A stretch of DNA of 64,000 bases from RGIG5299 sp045588575 (GTDB lineage Bacteria > Bacillota > Clostridia > Oscillospirales > RGIG5299), in contig JAZNEJ010000012.1 of assembly GCA_045588575.1 (NCBI GenBank), forward strand, positions 1 through 64,000. Direction: 5' to 3'. Position numbers and translations under genes: made by a program. Position 1 is the first letter of the stretch; each line of letters opens with the position of its first letter. This document shows, piece after piece, positions 7,908 to 17,133 of this stretch. The notes beneath the pieces were generated by a model. That model saw only the letters and a list, made by a program, of their open reading frames with translations. It was not told where the DNA came from and did no database searches.

Positions 7908-8975
7908 ATGACAGAGATTTTAAAATCAACCCAATACGACGAATACGAGGCGTTCGCATCAAGCTATACCGATGCCAGCTTCACCCAGTCTATTCATTGG
8001 ACAAAGGTTAAGAAGAACTGGGGGCACGAGGTTGTTGTTTCGAGAGATGCAAACGGCAAAATAAGAGGCGGAATGCTCATTCTTATAAGACGACTAATGC
8101 CGGGATTTACTTTTTTATATGCGCCCAGAGGTCCCGTTGCCGATATTTGCGATAAAGAGGTTTTTTCAGAGCTTCTTGACGGCGCAAAAGCCGTTGCCAA
8201 AAAATACCGCGCATTCGAACTTAAAATAGACCCCATGGTTTTAGAAACCGACGAAGAAAAAATCAAGGTATTAAAAGATTTCGGCTTCCGTTTCAAGCCT
8301 AATGCCGATGAATACGATACCGTTCAACGCAGATACAACTACGTTCTTCCCGATATTCAAGGCAAAACACCCGAAGAACTTATGGCCTCTTTCAAGCCTA
8401 AATGCCGTTACAATATAAGAGTTGCCGAAAAACACGGCGTTGAGTGCAAGGCTTACGGTGTTGAAGGCGTTAAAGATTTCACAAGGCTTTCGGTTATAAC
8501 TGGAATTCGCGACCAATTCCCTGTTCGTTCCGAAGAATATTATGCCGGAATGCTTGAAGCTTTTGGTCCTGAACATATGAGAATTTACCTTTGCGATTAT
8601 CAGGGACACAAAATTTCGGGGGCAATGACTTGCAATTGGGGCGGCAGAACAAGCTATATTTTCGGCGCATCCGACAATGAATTCAGAAACACCATGCCCA
8701 ACTACATTATGCAATGGACCATGATGCAATGGGCTCTTGAAACAAACTGTAAGGTTTATGATTTTATGGGCATTGCCGCAAAGCTTGATGAAAACAGTCC
8801 TACTTATGGAGTTTACCGTTTTAAAACGGGCTTTAGCGGTGCGGTTGTTGCTTACGCAGGTGAATTTGATTACGTTTTTAATCCCCTTGCCTATTTTATC
8901 TTTACTTCAATGCTAACTGCAAGAAAGATTTTGGGAAATATTAAATATAAAATAAAAAATTGGGGTAAAAAATAA
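7908..8975 (+). CDS. FemAB/FemX-type peptidoglycan bridge aminoacyltransferase
   Basis: This 355-residue protein of the FemABX family has the double GNAT-like fold. These enzymes attach amino acids from aminoacyl-tRNA to the lipid II side chain, or modify related substrates. Recognisable segments are FTQSIHWTKVKKNWG near the N-terminus, LYAPRGP, SFKPKCRYNIRVAEKHG in the middle, ISGAMTCNWGGRTSYIFGAS, and YDFMGIAA...YGVYRFKTGFSG near the end. The C-terminal 40 residues are hydrophobic then basic, possibly a membrane contact. It starts at an ATG after GAGG at rather long spacing. It has its own promoter and no partner gene. The transferred residue cannot be predicted; neighbouring SGNH lipoproteins keep the cell-envelope theme. 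Confidence 0.85.
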   Translation: MTEILKSTQYDEYEAFASSYTDASFTQSIHWTKVKKNWGHEVVVSRDANGKIRGGMLILIRRLMPGFTFLYAPRGPVADICDKEVFSELLDGAKAVAKKYRAFELKIDPMVLETDEEKIKVLKDFGFRFKPNADEYDTVQRRYNYVLPDIQGKTPEELMASFKPKCRYNIRVAEKHGVECKAYGVEGVKDFTRLSVITGIRDQFPVRSEEYYAGMLEAFGPEHMRIYLCDYQGHKISGAMTCNWGGRTSYIFGASDNEFRNTMPNYIMQWTMMQWALETNCKVYDFMGIAAKLDENSPTYGVYRFKTGFSGAVVAYAGEFDYVFNPLAYFIFTSMLTARKILGNIKYKIKNWGKK

Positions 8976-8983
8976 ATTTTCTA

Positions 8984-9012
8984 TTGAATTTCTTTTTTTA
9001 AAGTGTTATTAT
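8984..9012 (+). promoter_or_regulatory. Promoter of SGNH lipoprotein gene 1
   Basis: TTGAAT (8984-8989) and TATTAT (9007-9012) are 17 bp apart. The layout is the same before each of the three paralogues. Confidence 0.75.
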
Positions 9013-9046
9013 TAAATTACGTAAACCAATAAAGTGAGGTTATTTT

Positions 9047-10153
9047 ATGAAAAAATTAGCAGTATTACTACTGGCAGCCTTTACCTTTTTACTCACCGCT
9101 TGCAATCCACAAACTAACGGAGGTACAACTATGAAACAATCATTAGAGTCTGTTGTTATGATTAAAACAGAGTGGAACCAGTTAAGATTCAAAGATATCG
9201 AAAAAGGTTCTTTTGTTTTAAAAAGTGTTGACGGCACAAAAACCTACGTTGAAGGTGTCGACTACGAAATAGACTACAAAAACGGAAAAATCCGCAGAAT
9301 TGAAGGAACTAAAATTCCCGATTTCTCAAAAAACTATACTTACGGAATGGCTGTGAAAACGCTCAATCACGACCTTGTTACAGACGTAACCACTTTCCAC
9401 AATTCATACTTTACTGTTTACGCCGAATATAATTTTAATAAAGACGTTAACGAAACTTACGACCAAACTCTTAAAGCGATAAATGAAACCAATAACACGG
9501 CAATTCCTCAAAACGTTATCGATAAAATAAACAACGGTGAAGATATCGTTTTAGGTGTTATAGGCGATAGCATAAGCTACGGTGCAGAAGCAACTCCCGG
9601 CAAAGAATATTTTTCTTTATTAAAAGATTATCTTGCAAATTACGGCCCGAACCCCGTTAACGTTACACTCGTTAACGTTGCGGTCGGCGGTGATGCTTCC
9701 GATGCAGGATTCGGCCAGGCTCAAAAACTTTATCAGCAGTGCGGAGAAAACGAGCCCGACCTCGTTATTATTGCATTCGGTATGAACGACCAGAACTCGT
9801 TAATAGACAGCGTTACCAGAATTCCTCCTCAACAGTACGTTGCTAACATTAAAACGGTTATAAGATATATCTCAGAAATAGCCGCAAAAGAGGTTCCCGA
9901 TTTTATTGTTGTTACTTCTATGTCGCCCAATCCCATTTGGGTTTATACTCATCCTAACCAAGCTCAATGGCATGATGCATTAAGAGAATATGCTTCGCAA
10001 AACAATATCCCGATTGCAGACGTTGCTGCTTTTATGCAAAGTCAATACGATAAGGGCCAAAGCGTTGAAGAAATTGTTTACTCAAACATCAACCATCCCG
10101 GAAACTACGGTCATAAGCTCTATTTCGAGGTTTTCAAATCTCTTTTTGAATAA
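9047..10153 (+). CDS. SGNH-hydrolase lipoprotein, tandem copy 1
   Basis: This 368-residue predicted lipoprotein has a signal peptide ending in LTAC with Cys19 lipidated. Residues 35-130 form a conserved domain without a name I know (VVMIKTEWNQLRF, YVEGVDYEIDYKNGKIRR, LNHD, FHNSYFTVYAEY). Residues 168-368 are an SGNH/GDSL esterase domain: GVIGDSIS with nucleophile Ser175, GGDAS with the oxyanion glycine, GMNDQN with the asparagine, and NHPGNYGH with the histidine. The usual acidic residue three positions before that histidine is Asn, so a Ser-His dyad is likely, as in CE2-type acetylesterases. A deacetylase or esterase acting on cell-surface or plant glycans is a reasonable guess only. GTGAGG precedes the ATG. 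Confidence 0.82.
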   Translation: MKKLAVLLLAAFTFLLTACNPQTNGGTTMKQSLESVVMIKTEWNQLRFKDIEKGSFVLKSVDGTKTYVEGVDYEIDYKNGKIRRIEGTKIPDFSKNYTYGMAVKTLNHDLVTDVTTFHNSYFTVYAEYNFNKDVNETYDQTLKAINETNNTAIPQNVIDKINNGEDIVLGVIGDSISYGAEATPGKEYFSLLKDYLANYGPNPVNVTLVNVAVGGDASDAGFGQAQKLYQQCGENEPDLVIIAFGMNDQNSLIDSVTRIPPQQYVANIKTVIRYISEIAAKEVPDFIVVTSMSPNPIWVYTHPNQAQWHDALREYASQNNIPIADVAAFMQSQYDKGQSVEEIVYSNINHPGNYGHKLYFEVFKSLFE

Positions 10154-10160
10154 TAAATTC

Positions 10161-10191
10161 AAAGCCCAAACAAAAATGTTTGGGCTTTTCT
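10161..10191 (+). terminator. Terminator after SGNH gene 1
   Basis: AAGCCCAAACA pairs with TGTTTGGGCTT, followed by TTC TATT-type T-rich sequence. Confidence 0.85.
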
Positions 10192-10192
10192 A

Positions 10193-10221
10193 TTGCAATT
10201 TTAAATTAAAAATGTTATATT
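10193..10221 (+). promoter_or_regulatory. Promoter of SGNH lipoprotein gene 2
   Basis: TTGCAA (10193-10198) and TATATT (10216-10221) are 17 bp apart, immediately after the terminator of copy 1. Confidence 0.72.
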
Positions 10222-10255
10222 ATTTTATATTGATTTTATCGAGGTTTGATATAAT

Positions 10256-11362
10256 ATGAAAAAGAAATTTTTTAAAAATTTTACTGTAATTCTATTAGCT
10301 TTATTTACCTTTTTACTTGGTTCCTGCGCAATGAAAGAAACGCTTCCCCAAGTAAATGAATCGGTTGTTATGATTAAAACCGAATGGAATCAGTTGAGAT
10401 TTACAGACATTGAAAAGGGTTCGCTCGTCTTAAAAAATGGCAGAGTCACCTATGTTGAAGGTGTTGACTATGAGGTCGACTATGCGAATGGACGTATTCG
10501 CAGGCTTGAAAAGAGTAAAATTCCCGATTTTTCAAGAAATCCTTTATATAACGCTGCAGATAAAAGCTTTAATCACGAAGAATATAAAACATCTACTTCT
10601 TTCCATGCTTCCTATTTTACCGTTACTGCAAGCTATAACTTTGGAAAAGAAGCAAATAAGAACGATACTTACGAGGCTGTTCTTGCCGCAGCAAATGCAA
10701 AAAACCAAACTGCCATTCCCACAAACGTAATTAACAAAATTAAGAACGGACAGGATATTTTAATCGGTGTTGTCGGCGATAGTATAAGCGTCGGTGCCGA
10801 AGCAACCCAAGGGAATGAATATTTCACTTTATTTGCAAAATATCTTGAAACTTACGGTGAAACTCCCGTTAAGGTTGATTTGGTTAACGTTTCGGTTGGC
10901 GGTGATGCTTCCGATGCAGCAATAACTCGTTCAAACCAGCTTTATCAGCAGTGCACCGAAAAAGAACCCGACCTTGTTATTATCGCTTACGGTATGAACG
11001 ACCAGAATTCAACCTCAACCACTCCGAGAATTTCTCCTCAGCAATATGTTTCAAATATAAGAAACACTATAAATAACATTAGAAACCTTGCTAAAAGCGC
11101 GCCGGATTTTATTGTTGTTACCGCAATGCCTGCAAATCCGATTTGGCTTCACACAAGTGGCAAATGGTACGATTTCGGCAATGCACTTCGTGATTTTGCA
11201 AAGCAAAACAGCATTCCTATTGCCGATGCGGGCGCTCTTTTTAAAGCCGAACTTGATTACGGTCAAAATTATGAAGAATTTATAATTTCTATGATTAATC
11301 ATCCCGGCGATTACGGACACTCACTTTATTTCAGAGCTTTAAAATCGCTTTTCACTGAATAA
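10256..11362 (+). CDS. SGNH-hydrolase lipoprotein, tandem copy 2
   Basis: This second 368-residue paralogue has lipobox LGSC with Cys24. It shares the N-terminal domain (VVMIKTEWNQLRF, YVEGVDYEVDYANGRIRRLE) and the SGNH core: GVVGDSIS, GGDASDA, GMNDQN and NHPGDYGH. The residue three before the final histidine is Met here, so no acidic triad member is evident at the usual place. It lacks the NPIWVYTHP version seen in copy 1 and has NPIWLHTSG. It is the most divergent of the three. GAGG stands 11 bases before the ATG. Independent promoter and terminator suggest the copies are regulated separately after duplication. Confidence 0.82.
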   Translation: MKKKFFKNFTVILLALFTFLLGSCAMKETLPQVNESVVMIKTEWNQLRFTDIEKGSLVLKNGRVTYVEGVDYEVDYANGRIRRLEKSKIPDFSRNPLYNAADKSFNHEEYKTSTSFHASYFTVTASYNFGKEANKNDTYEAVLAAANAKNQTAIPTNVINKIKNGQDILIGVVGDSISVGAEATQGNEYFTLFAKYLETYGETPVKVDLVNVSVGGDASDAAITRSNQLYQQCTEKEPDLVIIAYGMNDQNSTSTTPRISPQQYVSNIRNTINNIRNLAKSAPDFIVVTAMPANPIWLHTSGKWYDFGNALRDFAKQNSIPIADAGALFKAELDYGQNYEEFIISMINHPGDYGHSLYFRALKSLFTE

Positions 11363-11371
11363 TTAAAACGA

Positions 11372-11408
11372 AAACCAAGAAAGCAAGACAGTTTTCTTGG
11401 TTTTTTTA
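11372..11408 (+). terminator. Terminator after SGNH gene 2
   Basis: AAACCAAGAAA pairs with TTTCTTGGTTT, followed by a run of seven T. Confidence 0.85.
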
Positions 11409-11416
11409 TTTTTTTA

Positions 11417-11445
11417 TTGAAAAATTTTATAGAATATGTTATATT
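11417..11445 (+). promoter_or_regulatory. Promoter of SGNH lipoprotein gene 3
   Basis: TTGAAA (11417-11422) and TATATT (11440-11445) are 17 bp apart. Confidence 0.75.
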
Positions 11446-11483
11446 AGATAAGTAAATATCTAAAAAAGAATATAGGTGATTTT

Positions 11484-12701
11484 ATGAAAAACAAATCTAT
11501 TACAAAGCGTTTAACCGCATTAGCTTTGGCGTTATTACTTTTAACGCTTTCGGCTTGTACGGTTGCGCCCGAAAATCCGGAAAGCAGCACTCCCCCCTCT
11601 TCAACTCCCGAAAGCAGCGTTCCGTCTTCTACTCCTGAATCAAGTGTCCCCGAAGCAAGCACTCCCGAAGCTTCTAACGAAAGCGTTCAAAAAATTGAAG
11701 CAGTTGTTATGATTCAAAATAATTGGAATCAGTTAAGATTTAAAAACATTAAAGAAGGAACTCTTGTTTTAAAAAGCGCATTAGGCAATACTACCTATGT
11801 TGAAGGCACCGACTATGAGGTTGACTACGAAAACGGGAAAATTCGCAGACTTGCAAACAGCAGAATTCCTGATTTTTCAAATAACATTACCTACGGAATG
11901 CCTTTGAAATCTCTTAACCACGATACCGTTAAAGACGCAACAACCTTCCACAACTCTTATTTCACTGCTTATGCAACCTACACTTATGATAAAGAGTCAA
12001 ACGATACATACGATGAGATTCTTGAAAACATAAACGGCACGAATGCAACCGTTCTTCCCACAAAGTTGATTAATAAAATTATGAGCGGCAAAGATGTTGT
12101 AATTGGTGTTGTTGGCGACAGTATCAGCACGGGCGCAGAAGCAACCTCAGGAAACGAATATTTCACCTTGCTTAAGAATTATCTTGAAAACCTCGGTCCG
12201 AAAAAGGTTAAGGTTACCTTATATAACGTTTCTGTCGGTGGTCATGCTTCTAACTCCGCTTACGAACGTTCAAACGCCCTTTACCAACAGTGCGGCAATA
12301 ATCAGCCCGACCTTGTTATTATTGCTTACGGAATGAACGACCAAAACACCCTTGCTACTACTCCCGCTCAAGCTCCCAACCGTTACGTTGCAAATATTAA
12401 GGTTGCAATTAACAGCGCTATTAAGGTAAAGGCCACCAACGACGTTGAAATAATGGTTGTTACCTCAATGTCACCTAACCCCATTTGGATTTATTCTAAC
12501 CCCGATCAATCGCAGTGGCATAATGCACTTCGCACTTTTGCAAAGGACAACGGAATCATTCTTGCCGACGTTGCAGCATTTATGAAAGCTGAAATGGAGC
12601 ATGGTCAGACTGTTGAAGAAATCGTTTATTCAAATATTAACCATCCCGGAAACTACGGCCATTATCTCTATTTCTTGACAATTAAATCACTTTTTGAATA
12701 A
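11484..12701 (+). CDS. SGNH-hydrolase lipoprotein, tandem copy 3 with Ser/Pro linker
   Basis: The third paralogue is 405 residues long. The lipobox is LSAC with Cys25. It is longer because of a low-complexity spacer (about residues 29-70) built from SSTPE and SSVPE-like units, which would lift the catalytic domain away from the membrane. The shared domain (VVMIQNNWNQLRF, YVEGTDYEVDYENGKIRR) and the SGNH motifs GVVGDSIS, GGHAS, GMNDQN and NHPGNYGH follow. As in copy 1, Asn replaces the usual acidic residue before the histidine, which favours a Ser-His dyad. It ends at a terminator shared with the convergent ABC transporter gene. Confidence 0.82.
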   Translation: MKNKSITKRLTALALALLLLTLSACTVAPENPESSTPPSSTPESSVPSSTPESSVPEASTPEASNESVQKIEAVVMIQNNWNQLRFKNIKEGTLVLKSALGNTTYVEGTDYEVDYENGKIRRLANSRIPDFSNNITYGMPLKSLNHDTVKDATTFHNSYFTAYATYTYDKESNDTYDEILENINGTNATVLPTKLINKIMSGKDVVIGVVGDSISTGAEATSGNEYFTLLKNYLENLGPKKVKVTLYNVSVGGHASNSAYERSNALYQQCGNNQPDLVIIAYGMNDQNTLATTPAQAPNRYVANIKVAINSAIKVKATNDVEIMVVTSMSPNPIWIYSNPDQSQWHNALRTFAKDNGIILADVAAFMKAEMEHGQTVEEIVYSNINHPGNYGHYLYFLTIKSLFE

Positions 12702-12716
12702 AATAATCAAAACAAA

Positions 12717-12745
12717 AAGCACTCACTTAAAAGTGAGTGCTTTTC
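12717..12745. terminator. Convergent terminator between SGNH copy 3 and the FtsX-type transporter
   Basis: AAGCACTCACTT pairs with AAGTGAGTGCTT, with A-rich and T-rich flanks that let it act in both directions. Confidence 0.88.
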
Positions 12746-12747
12746 TT

Positions 12748-15747
12748 TTATTCTGTTCTTAAAGCTACAACAGGGTCTTTCTTTGCAGCGCTTCTTGAAG
12801 GAATTATTCCGGAAATTAAATTAAGGAATACGCTTATTGCAACAAGGATGATAGCTATAGGTATGGGTAAAAACGCATTGAGATTACCTATTCCCGTTAA
12901 GAAATGGATTATAATGTTTATGGGAATACACAAAAGATAGGTTATTCCAACGCCCAGCAATCCCGAAATAAAGCCTATAATAACCGTTTCTGCGTTAAAC
13001 ATATTCGAAACGTTTCGTTTCGATGCGCCAATGGCTCGAAGTATTCCTATTTCCTTTGTTCTTTCCTGAACGGAAATTAAGGTTATAACGCCTATCATTA
13101 TTGACGAAACAATGAGCGAAACCGCAACAAAGGAAATTAAAATATAGGTAATTGCATCTATTATTGTTGTAATTGAGGTCATCATAAGACCAACGTAGTC
13201 GGTATAGCTTATTTTTTCGAACTCACCAACCTGCGAATTATATGCCGCTATTGCCGCCTCAATAGCATCTTTATCGGCAAAGCTCGAAGCGTAAATATTT
13301 ATTGAATTAGGCGATTCTATATCAACAGAGCCAAGCTTTGCAAGAATTTCATCGTAGCTTGATTCGGAGAATATCAAAACAGTATCGTAATAAATTCCAA
13401 ACTGCTCGGGAGTATAGTTTTGAAGACCTGCTTCGAGTGCTGCGGTAAGGCTTGCTTCAGGCATAGTTTCAATAGCTTTGAGAGCTTGCTGTTTGTAAAT
13501 CATCTTATAGTTTTCAGCAACAAGCTTTGAATAAAGATTTTTAATATCTTCATCCTTCATTGCCGCAAAATAGCTTTTGATTGCCTCTGTATCGGTTTGC
13601 ATTTGCTGAGAGTAAGCAGTAATCATTTGTGTTTCCATCTGCTCTCTCGTTACCATAGACAACGCCTGAATAACGGCTTCCTGAACTTTTTCTTCGGGCG
13701 CTATTGAAACAATTTGCTTATAAACGTTTGCTTTTCCCTTTGTATCGAGTGAAGAAATATATTTTCTTACCTCTGCTTCTTTTTCGGCAAGCGAAAGATT
13801 TTCACCGCTCTCTCTAAAAGGCAAACCGTTTAAAATATCTATCGAAGGATTTTCCTTTTGTGCTTTTACCGCGGCGGATTCTTCGGATTTTTCTATTGCA
13901 TACTCGGTTAAAAGATGAGTATATGCAATAGAACCCGTAAGCATAGGCGCCAATGCGTCTTCTTTAGGACGTATAATTCCGGTAACTTTGAGAGTAGTTG
14001 CATTATCATAAAGCATTGAAAGGCCTGCTTCGGTGTTTCTAATATCGTAGAAAAGGCCTGTCATTTCGTTTTGCTTATAGCAATCGGAATTTAAAATAAC
14101 TCGGTATTCGTTTTTGCAAATATCTTCGTATTTCCAATGAGGCGTTTCTTTTTTTAGTTCTTCCCCATCAATTGCCGCTTTTATAATTTCGTCAACTTCA
14201 TCTTTAGATATAAGACCGAGCGCGTATAAGGTAAGGTCGTCTATTTCGTTATTCTCGTCAACAATTAAAAGAATTTCATTGTAAGAATTCGGCCAGCTTC
14301 CGTGAATAAGGTCATATTGATTTTTAACCATATCACTTATAGGATTGCCGTTATCGCCAGGAACCATTTCCTGCCAAAGCTTTGTATATTCAGTTAAACT
14401 GGATGACATTCCCGGCATAGTAGTGGGTGTGGAATTAAAAATATCGGTAATTGAGGAGCCGAAGCCTTGCGCCAAAACTTCCCTCATAACTTCATCAGTA
14501 TCGGATTTAATTATAGTTCCGTCGGGAGCTTTGGTGTAAAGCGACATATCGAGCAGATAAGTGTATTTTATTCCGCTTATTGCAATGTCTAATTTATATT
14601 TGCCGTTTTCCTTTGCTCTTTCGGCTTCTAAAAAAGTTTTGAAAGCTTTTAAGTCGTTTTTTGTTACCTCAATACTGTTTAAAGAATTTATGAGGTTATA
14701 TATAAGAGATTTTTGATAAACCTCGTCGGTGTTGTGTTCTGTGTTACCTTCCGTTTTATTTAAAAAGCTTTCAAAAAGATTTGTCATATCCATATTTGTA
14801 GCTTCAATGGTTAAAGGATATGAAGAAAGTGTTTCTTCCTGAACTATATTTATCCACGTTGTCATACCTTGAGAAACAGCGTAAATAAGGGCAATACCTA
14901 TTATTCCTATGCTTCCCGCTATTGCCGTTAATATTGTTCTTCCCTTTTTTGTGAAAAGATTTTTAAGTGACAAACCAAACGACGTTGCATAAGACATAGA
15001 AGGAAGCTTTATTTTTCCTTTTTTTGCCGACTGTTTTTCAGCCTCTTTTAATTTAACCACTTCATCTTCGGTTAAAGGATTTGAATCACCAATTAAAAGA
15101 CCGTCAAGCATTTTTATCGTTCTGGTTGCATACCGCTCTGCCAATTCAGGATTGTGAGTTACCATTATAACAAGACGTTCTTCTGAAATTTTTTTCAAAA
15201 TTTCCATTACCTGCAAGCTTGTTTCGGTATCAAGCGCGCCCGTAGGCTCGTCGGCAAGAATTATATCGGGATTGTTTACAATTGCTCTTGCAATTGCAAC
15301 ACGTTGCATTTGGCCACCCGACATTTCGCTGGGTTTCTTTTTAATTTGGTCAGAAAGGCCAACCATTTCAAGTGCCTCAATTGCTCGTTTCTTGCGTTCA
15401 ACCTTTGAAACGCCCGAAAGACTTAATGCCAATTCAACGTTTTGAAGTACGGTTTGATGCGGAATTAAATTATAGCTTTGAAAAACAAAGCCTATTGAGT
15501 GATTTCTATACGAATCCCAATCTCTGTCTTTAAAATCCTTGGTGGATTTTCCGTTTACTATTAAATCTCCGTTTGTATAACGGTCAAGTCCGCCTATAAT
15601 GTTAAGCATAGTTGTTTTGCCGCAACCGGATTGCCCTAAAATTGCTACAAATTCATTTTTTCTAAACTTTATGCTCACACCTTTTAAAGCTTCTACTTTA
15701 CCGCTTCCAACAACGTAAGATTTAGTTATATTTTTAAGTTCGAGCAA
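12748..15747 (-). CDS. MacB-like ABC transporter, ATPase fused to FtsX-type permease
   Basis: This 999-residue single-chain transporter has an N-terminal ATPase (residues 1-225) with Walker A GQSGCGKTT, signature MSGGQMQRVA, Walker B IILADEPTGALD and switch H in VTHNPEL. A basic linker leads to a first transmembrane helix around 275-300, a long extracytoplasmic region of about 560 residues, and three C-terminal helices in an FtsX domain (VQERTKEIGILRAIGASKRNV). Relatives export lipoproteins, peptides or antibiotics, or transduce mechanical force to envelope enzymes; no substrate can be named. The start is TTG at 15747, preceded by GGAGGAGG seven bases away. No separate adaptor gene is present. 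It lies downstream of the HtrA and two-component genes but after a large hairpin. Confidence 0.88.
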   Translation of the reverse strand: MLELKNITKSYVVGSGKVEALKGVSIKFRKNEFVAILGQSGCGKTTMLNIIGGLDRYTNGDLIVNGKSTKDFKDRDWDSYRNHSIGFVFQSYNLIPHQTVLQNVELALSLSGVSKVERKKRAIEALEMVGLSDQIKKKPSEMSGGQMQRVAIARAIVNNPDIILADEPTGALDTETSLQVMEILKKISEERLVIMVTHNPELAERYATRTIKMLDGLLIGDSNPLTEDEVVKLKEAEKQSAKKGKIKLPSMSYATSFGLSLKNLFTKKGRTILTAIAGSIGIIGIALIYAVSQGMTTWINIVQEETLSSYPLTIEATNMDMTNLFESFLNKTEGNTEHNTDEVYQKSLIYNLINSLNSIEVTKNDLKAFKTFLEAERAKENGKYKLDIAISGIKYTYLLDMSLYTKAPDGTIIKSDTDEVMREVLAQGFGSSITDIFNSTPTTMPGMSSSLTEYTKLWQEMVPGDNGNPISDMVKNQYDLIHGSWPNSYNEILLIVDENNEIDDLTLYALGLISKDEVDEIIKAAIDGEELKKETPHWKYEDICKNEYRVILNSDCYKQNEMTGLFYDIRNTEAGLSMLYDNATTLKVTGIIRPKEDALAPMLTGSIAYTHLLTEYAIEKSEESAAVKAQKENPSIDILNGLPFRESGENLSLAEKEAEVRKYISSLDTKGKANVYKQIVSIAPEEKVQEAVIQALSMVTREQMETQMITAYSQQMQTDTEAIKSYFAAMKDEDIKNLYSKLVAENYKMIYKQQALKAIETMPEASLTAALEAGLQNYTPEQFGIYYDTVLIFSESSYDEILAKLGSVDIESPNSINIYASSFADKDAIEAAIAAYNSQVGEFEKISYTDYVGLMMTSITTIIDAITYILISFVAVSLIVSSIMIGVITLISVQERTKEIGILRAIGASKRNVSNMFNAETVIIGFISGLLGVGITYLLCIPINIIIHFLTGIGNLNAFLPIPIAIILVAISVFLNLISGIIPSRSAAKKDPVVALRTE

Positions 15748-15849
15748 GCTTTGTCCTCCTCCTAATAATAACGCCCTGTGTTCTGCCTTATAAACTTCAA
15801 TTTATATTATAGTAATCTTTTCTATAAAAATATTCTTGAGATAAAGATA

Positions 15850-15887
15850 ATTTACATCAAAACGAAAATTTTCGCTTTGATGTAAAT
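15850..15887. terminator. 38-bp near-perfect palindrome, probable transcription end
   Basis: Positions 15850-15868 pair with 15869-15887 with a single mismatch. It lies just after the HtrA stop codon. The flanks are only moderately T-rich (TATCTTTAT on the minus strand), so termination is likely but not certain; a protein-binding palindrome is the alternative. Confidence 0.55.
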
Positions 15888-15891
15888 GTTT

Positions 15892-17133
15892 CTATTTAAA
15901 TTCACCCAATACAACAGTTACTTTTTCATATCTTCCGTTACGGAAAATTGTAAGCTCAACCTCTTCATAAGGGCGAAGCATTGCGTCACGGAAAAGAGTG
16001 AAATCTTCCAGACTTGTTATATCAAAATAATTAACCCTTGTAATTATATCGTCTTTCAAAAGACCTTTCGCTTCTGCGTCAGAGCCCTCTATTGTTCCGC
16101 CTATTTTAAGACCGCCGGGAGTTGAGGGTGTGGGATTAACGTAATAAGAATCGGTTACGCCAAAGGCAGGTGTTCCCAAAACTCTTCCATAATTAACGTA
16201 TTCGTCTATTAAGTCCTTCGCAATATTTATTGGAACCGCAAAGCCAAGACCTTCTATAGTTGTAGAATCGGCAGAAGTTAGTTTCATTAAAATTATTCCT
16301 ATTACTTGCCCTTTGCCGTTAATTAAAGGACCTCCGGAATTACCGTGATTCATAGGAGCATCGGTTTGAATTAACTCTCTGTGAATTTCATTGTCTATTG
16401 TGAAATTATAGCGATATCCCGAAACTATGCCATGAGTCATAGTGTATGAAAGTTGATAGGTTCTTGGGCCCCCAATAGCAACGGCGTCTTCACCGATTAA
16501 AACCTCATTGGAATCGGCAAGCTCTGCAGGAATAAAATTGTTTCCGTTAACCTTTAAGAGCGCAATATCGTTATCAACGTCCGTACATAGAACAACCGCA
16601 TTGTAAACTTCGCCATAATATGTTTGTATTTGAATTCTTTTAGCTTCGTCAACGACGTGAGCATTTGTTAAAATATACCCGTCCTTTGAAATGATAAATC
16701 CGGTAGCAGTATAAACGGTTTCGGAAAAACTATTTTTCGCAGTAAAAATTCTAACTATTGAAGGACAAAGCTTATTATAAATTTCCGTAAACGAAAGCTC
16801 TTTATCGCTTACTTTTTCCACGGTAGTAACGGGAGGATTATTTACCTTTTCGGAATATGCCACGAAATTATAATCGGTTTGGCTTCCGCTACCCGTTTGG
16901 GGAATAGACGGTGTAGGCGATTCGGGAATGTTGTTTCCCCCTTGTTGTTGGGAAGCATAATAATCTTCAAAAAACTCGGTGGCCATAAGCACCGCTCCTA
17001 CGGTAGTTACCGAAATGAAAATAAGGCAAAATACCGTGGCAAAGATAATTGCAATAATTATAGGCGCCTTTCTTTTCTTTTGTTTAACAGGCACGGTATT
17101 AAGTTCGTTTTTGTTTTCTTCGTTATTTATCAT
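15892..17133 (-). CDS. HtrA/DegP-like membrane-anchored serine protease
   Basis: This 413-residue surface protease has a short basic cytoplasmic N-terminus, one transmembrane helix (about 24-51), a Gly/Pro/Ser linker, a trypsin-like domain and a C-terminal PDZ domain. The triad is His159 (TNAHVV), Asp189 (DNDIALLKV) and Ser266 (GNSGGPL). It matches the HtrA/YycK-type proteases for envelope protein quality control. A GTG start nine bases upstream is possible, but the ATG at 17133 has AGGGG at better spacing. It overlaps the histidine kinase end by 11 bp, so translation is likely coupled; HtrA genes are commonly controlled by such stress-sensing two-component systems. Confidence 0.9.
   Translation of the reverse strand: MINNEENKNELNTVPVKQKKRKAPIIIAIIFATVFCLIFISVTTVGAVLMATEFFEDYYASQQQGGNNIPESPTPSIPQTGSGSQTDYNFVAYSEKVNNPPVTTVEKVSDKELSFTEIYNKLCPSIVRIFTAKNSFSETVYTATGFIISKDGYILTNAHVVDEAKRIQIQTYYGEVYNAVVLCTDVDNDIALLKVNGNNFIPAELADSNEVLIGEDAVAIGGPRTYQLSYTMTHGIVSGYRYNFTIDNEIHRELIQTDAPMNHGNSGGPLINGKGQVIGIILMKLTSADSTTIEGLGFAVPINIAKDLIDEYVNYGRVLGTPAFGVTDSYYVNPTPSTPGGLKIGGTIEGSDAEAKGLLKDDIITRVNYFDITSLEDFTLFRDAMLRPYEEVELTIFRNGRYEKVTVVLGEFK

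Noticed and set aside
9047..12701. Long direct repeats taken as a CRISPR or mobile element
   Set aside because: The repeats are paralogous coding sequences with diverged nucleotides, without spacers, transposase or target duplications.
15850..15887. Palindrome as operator of the ABC transporter
   Set aside because: Its location directly after the HtrA stop fits a transcript end better; operator function cannot be excluded.
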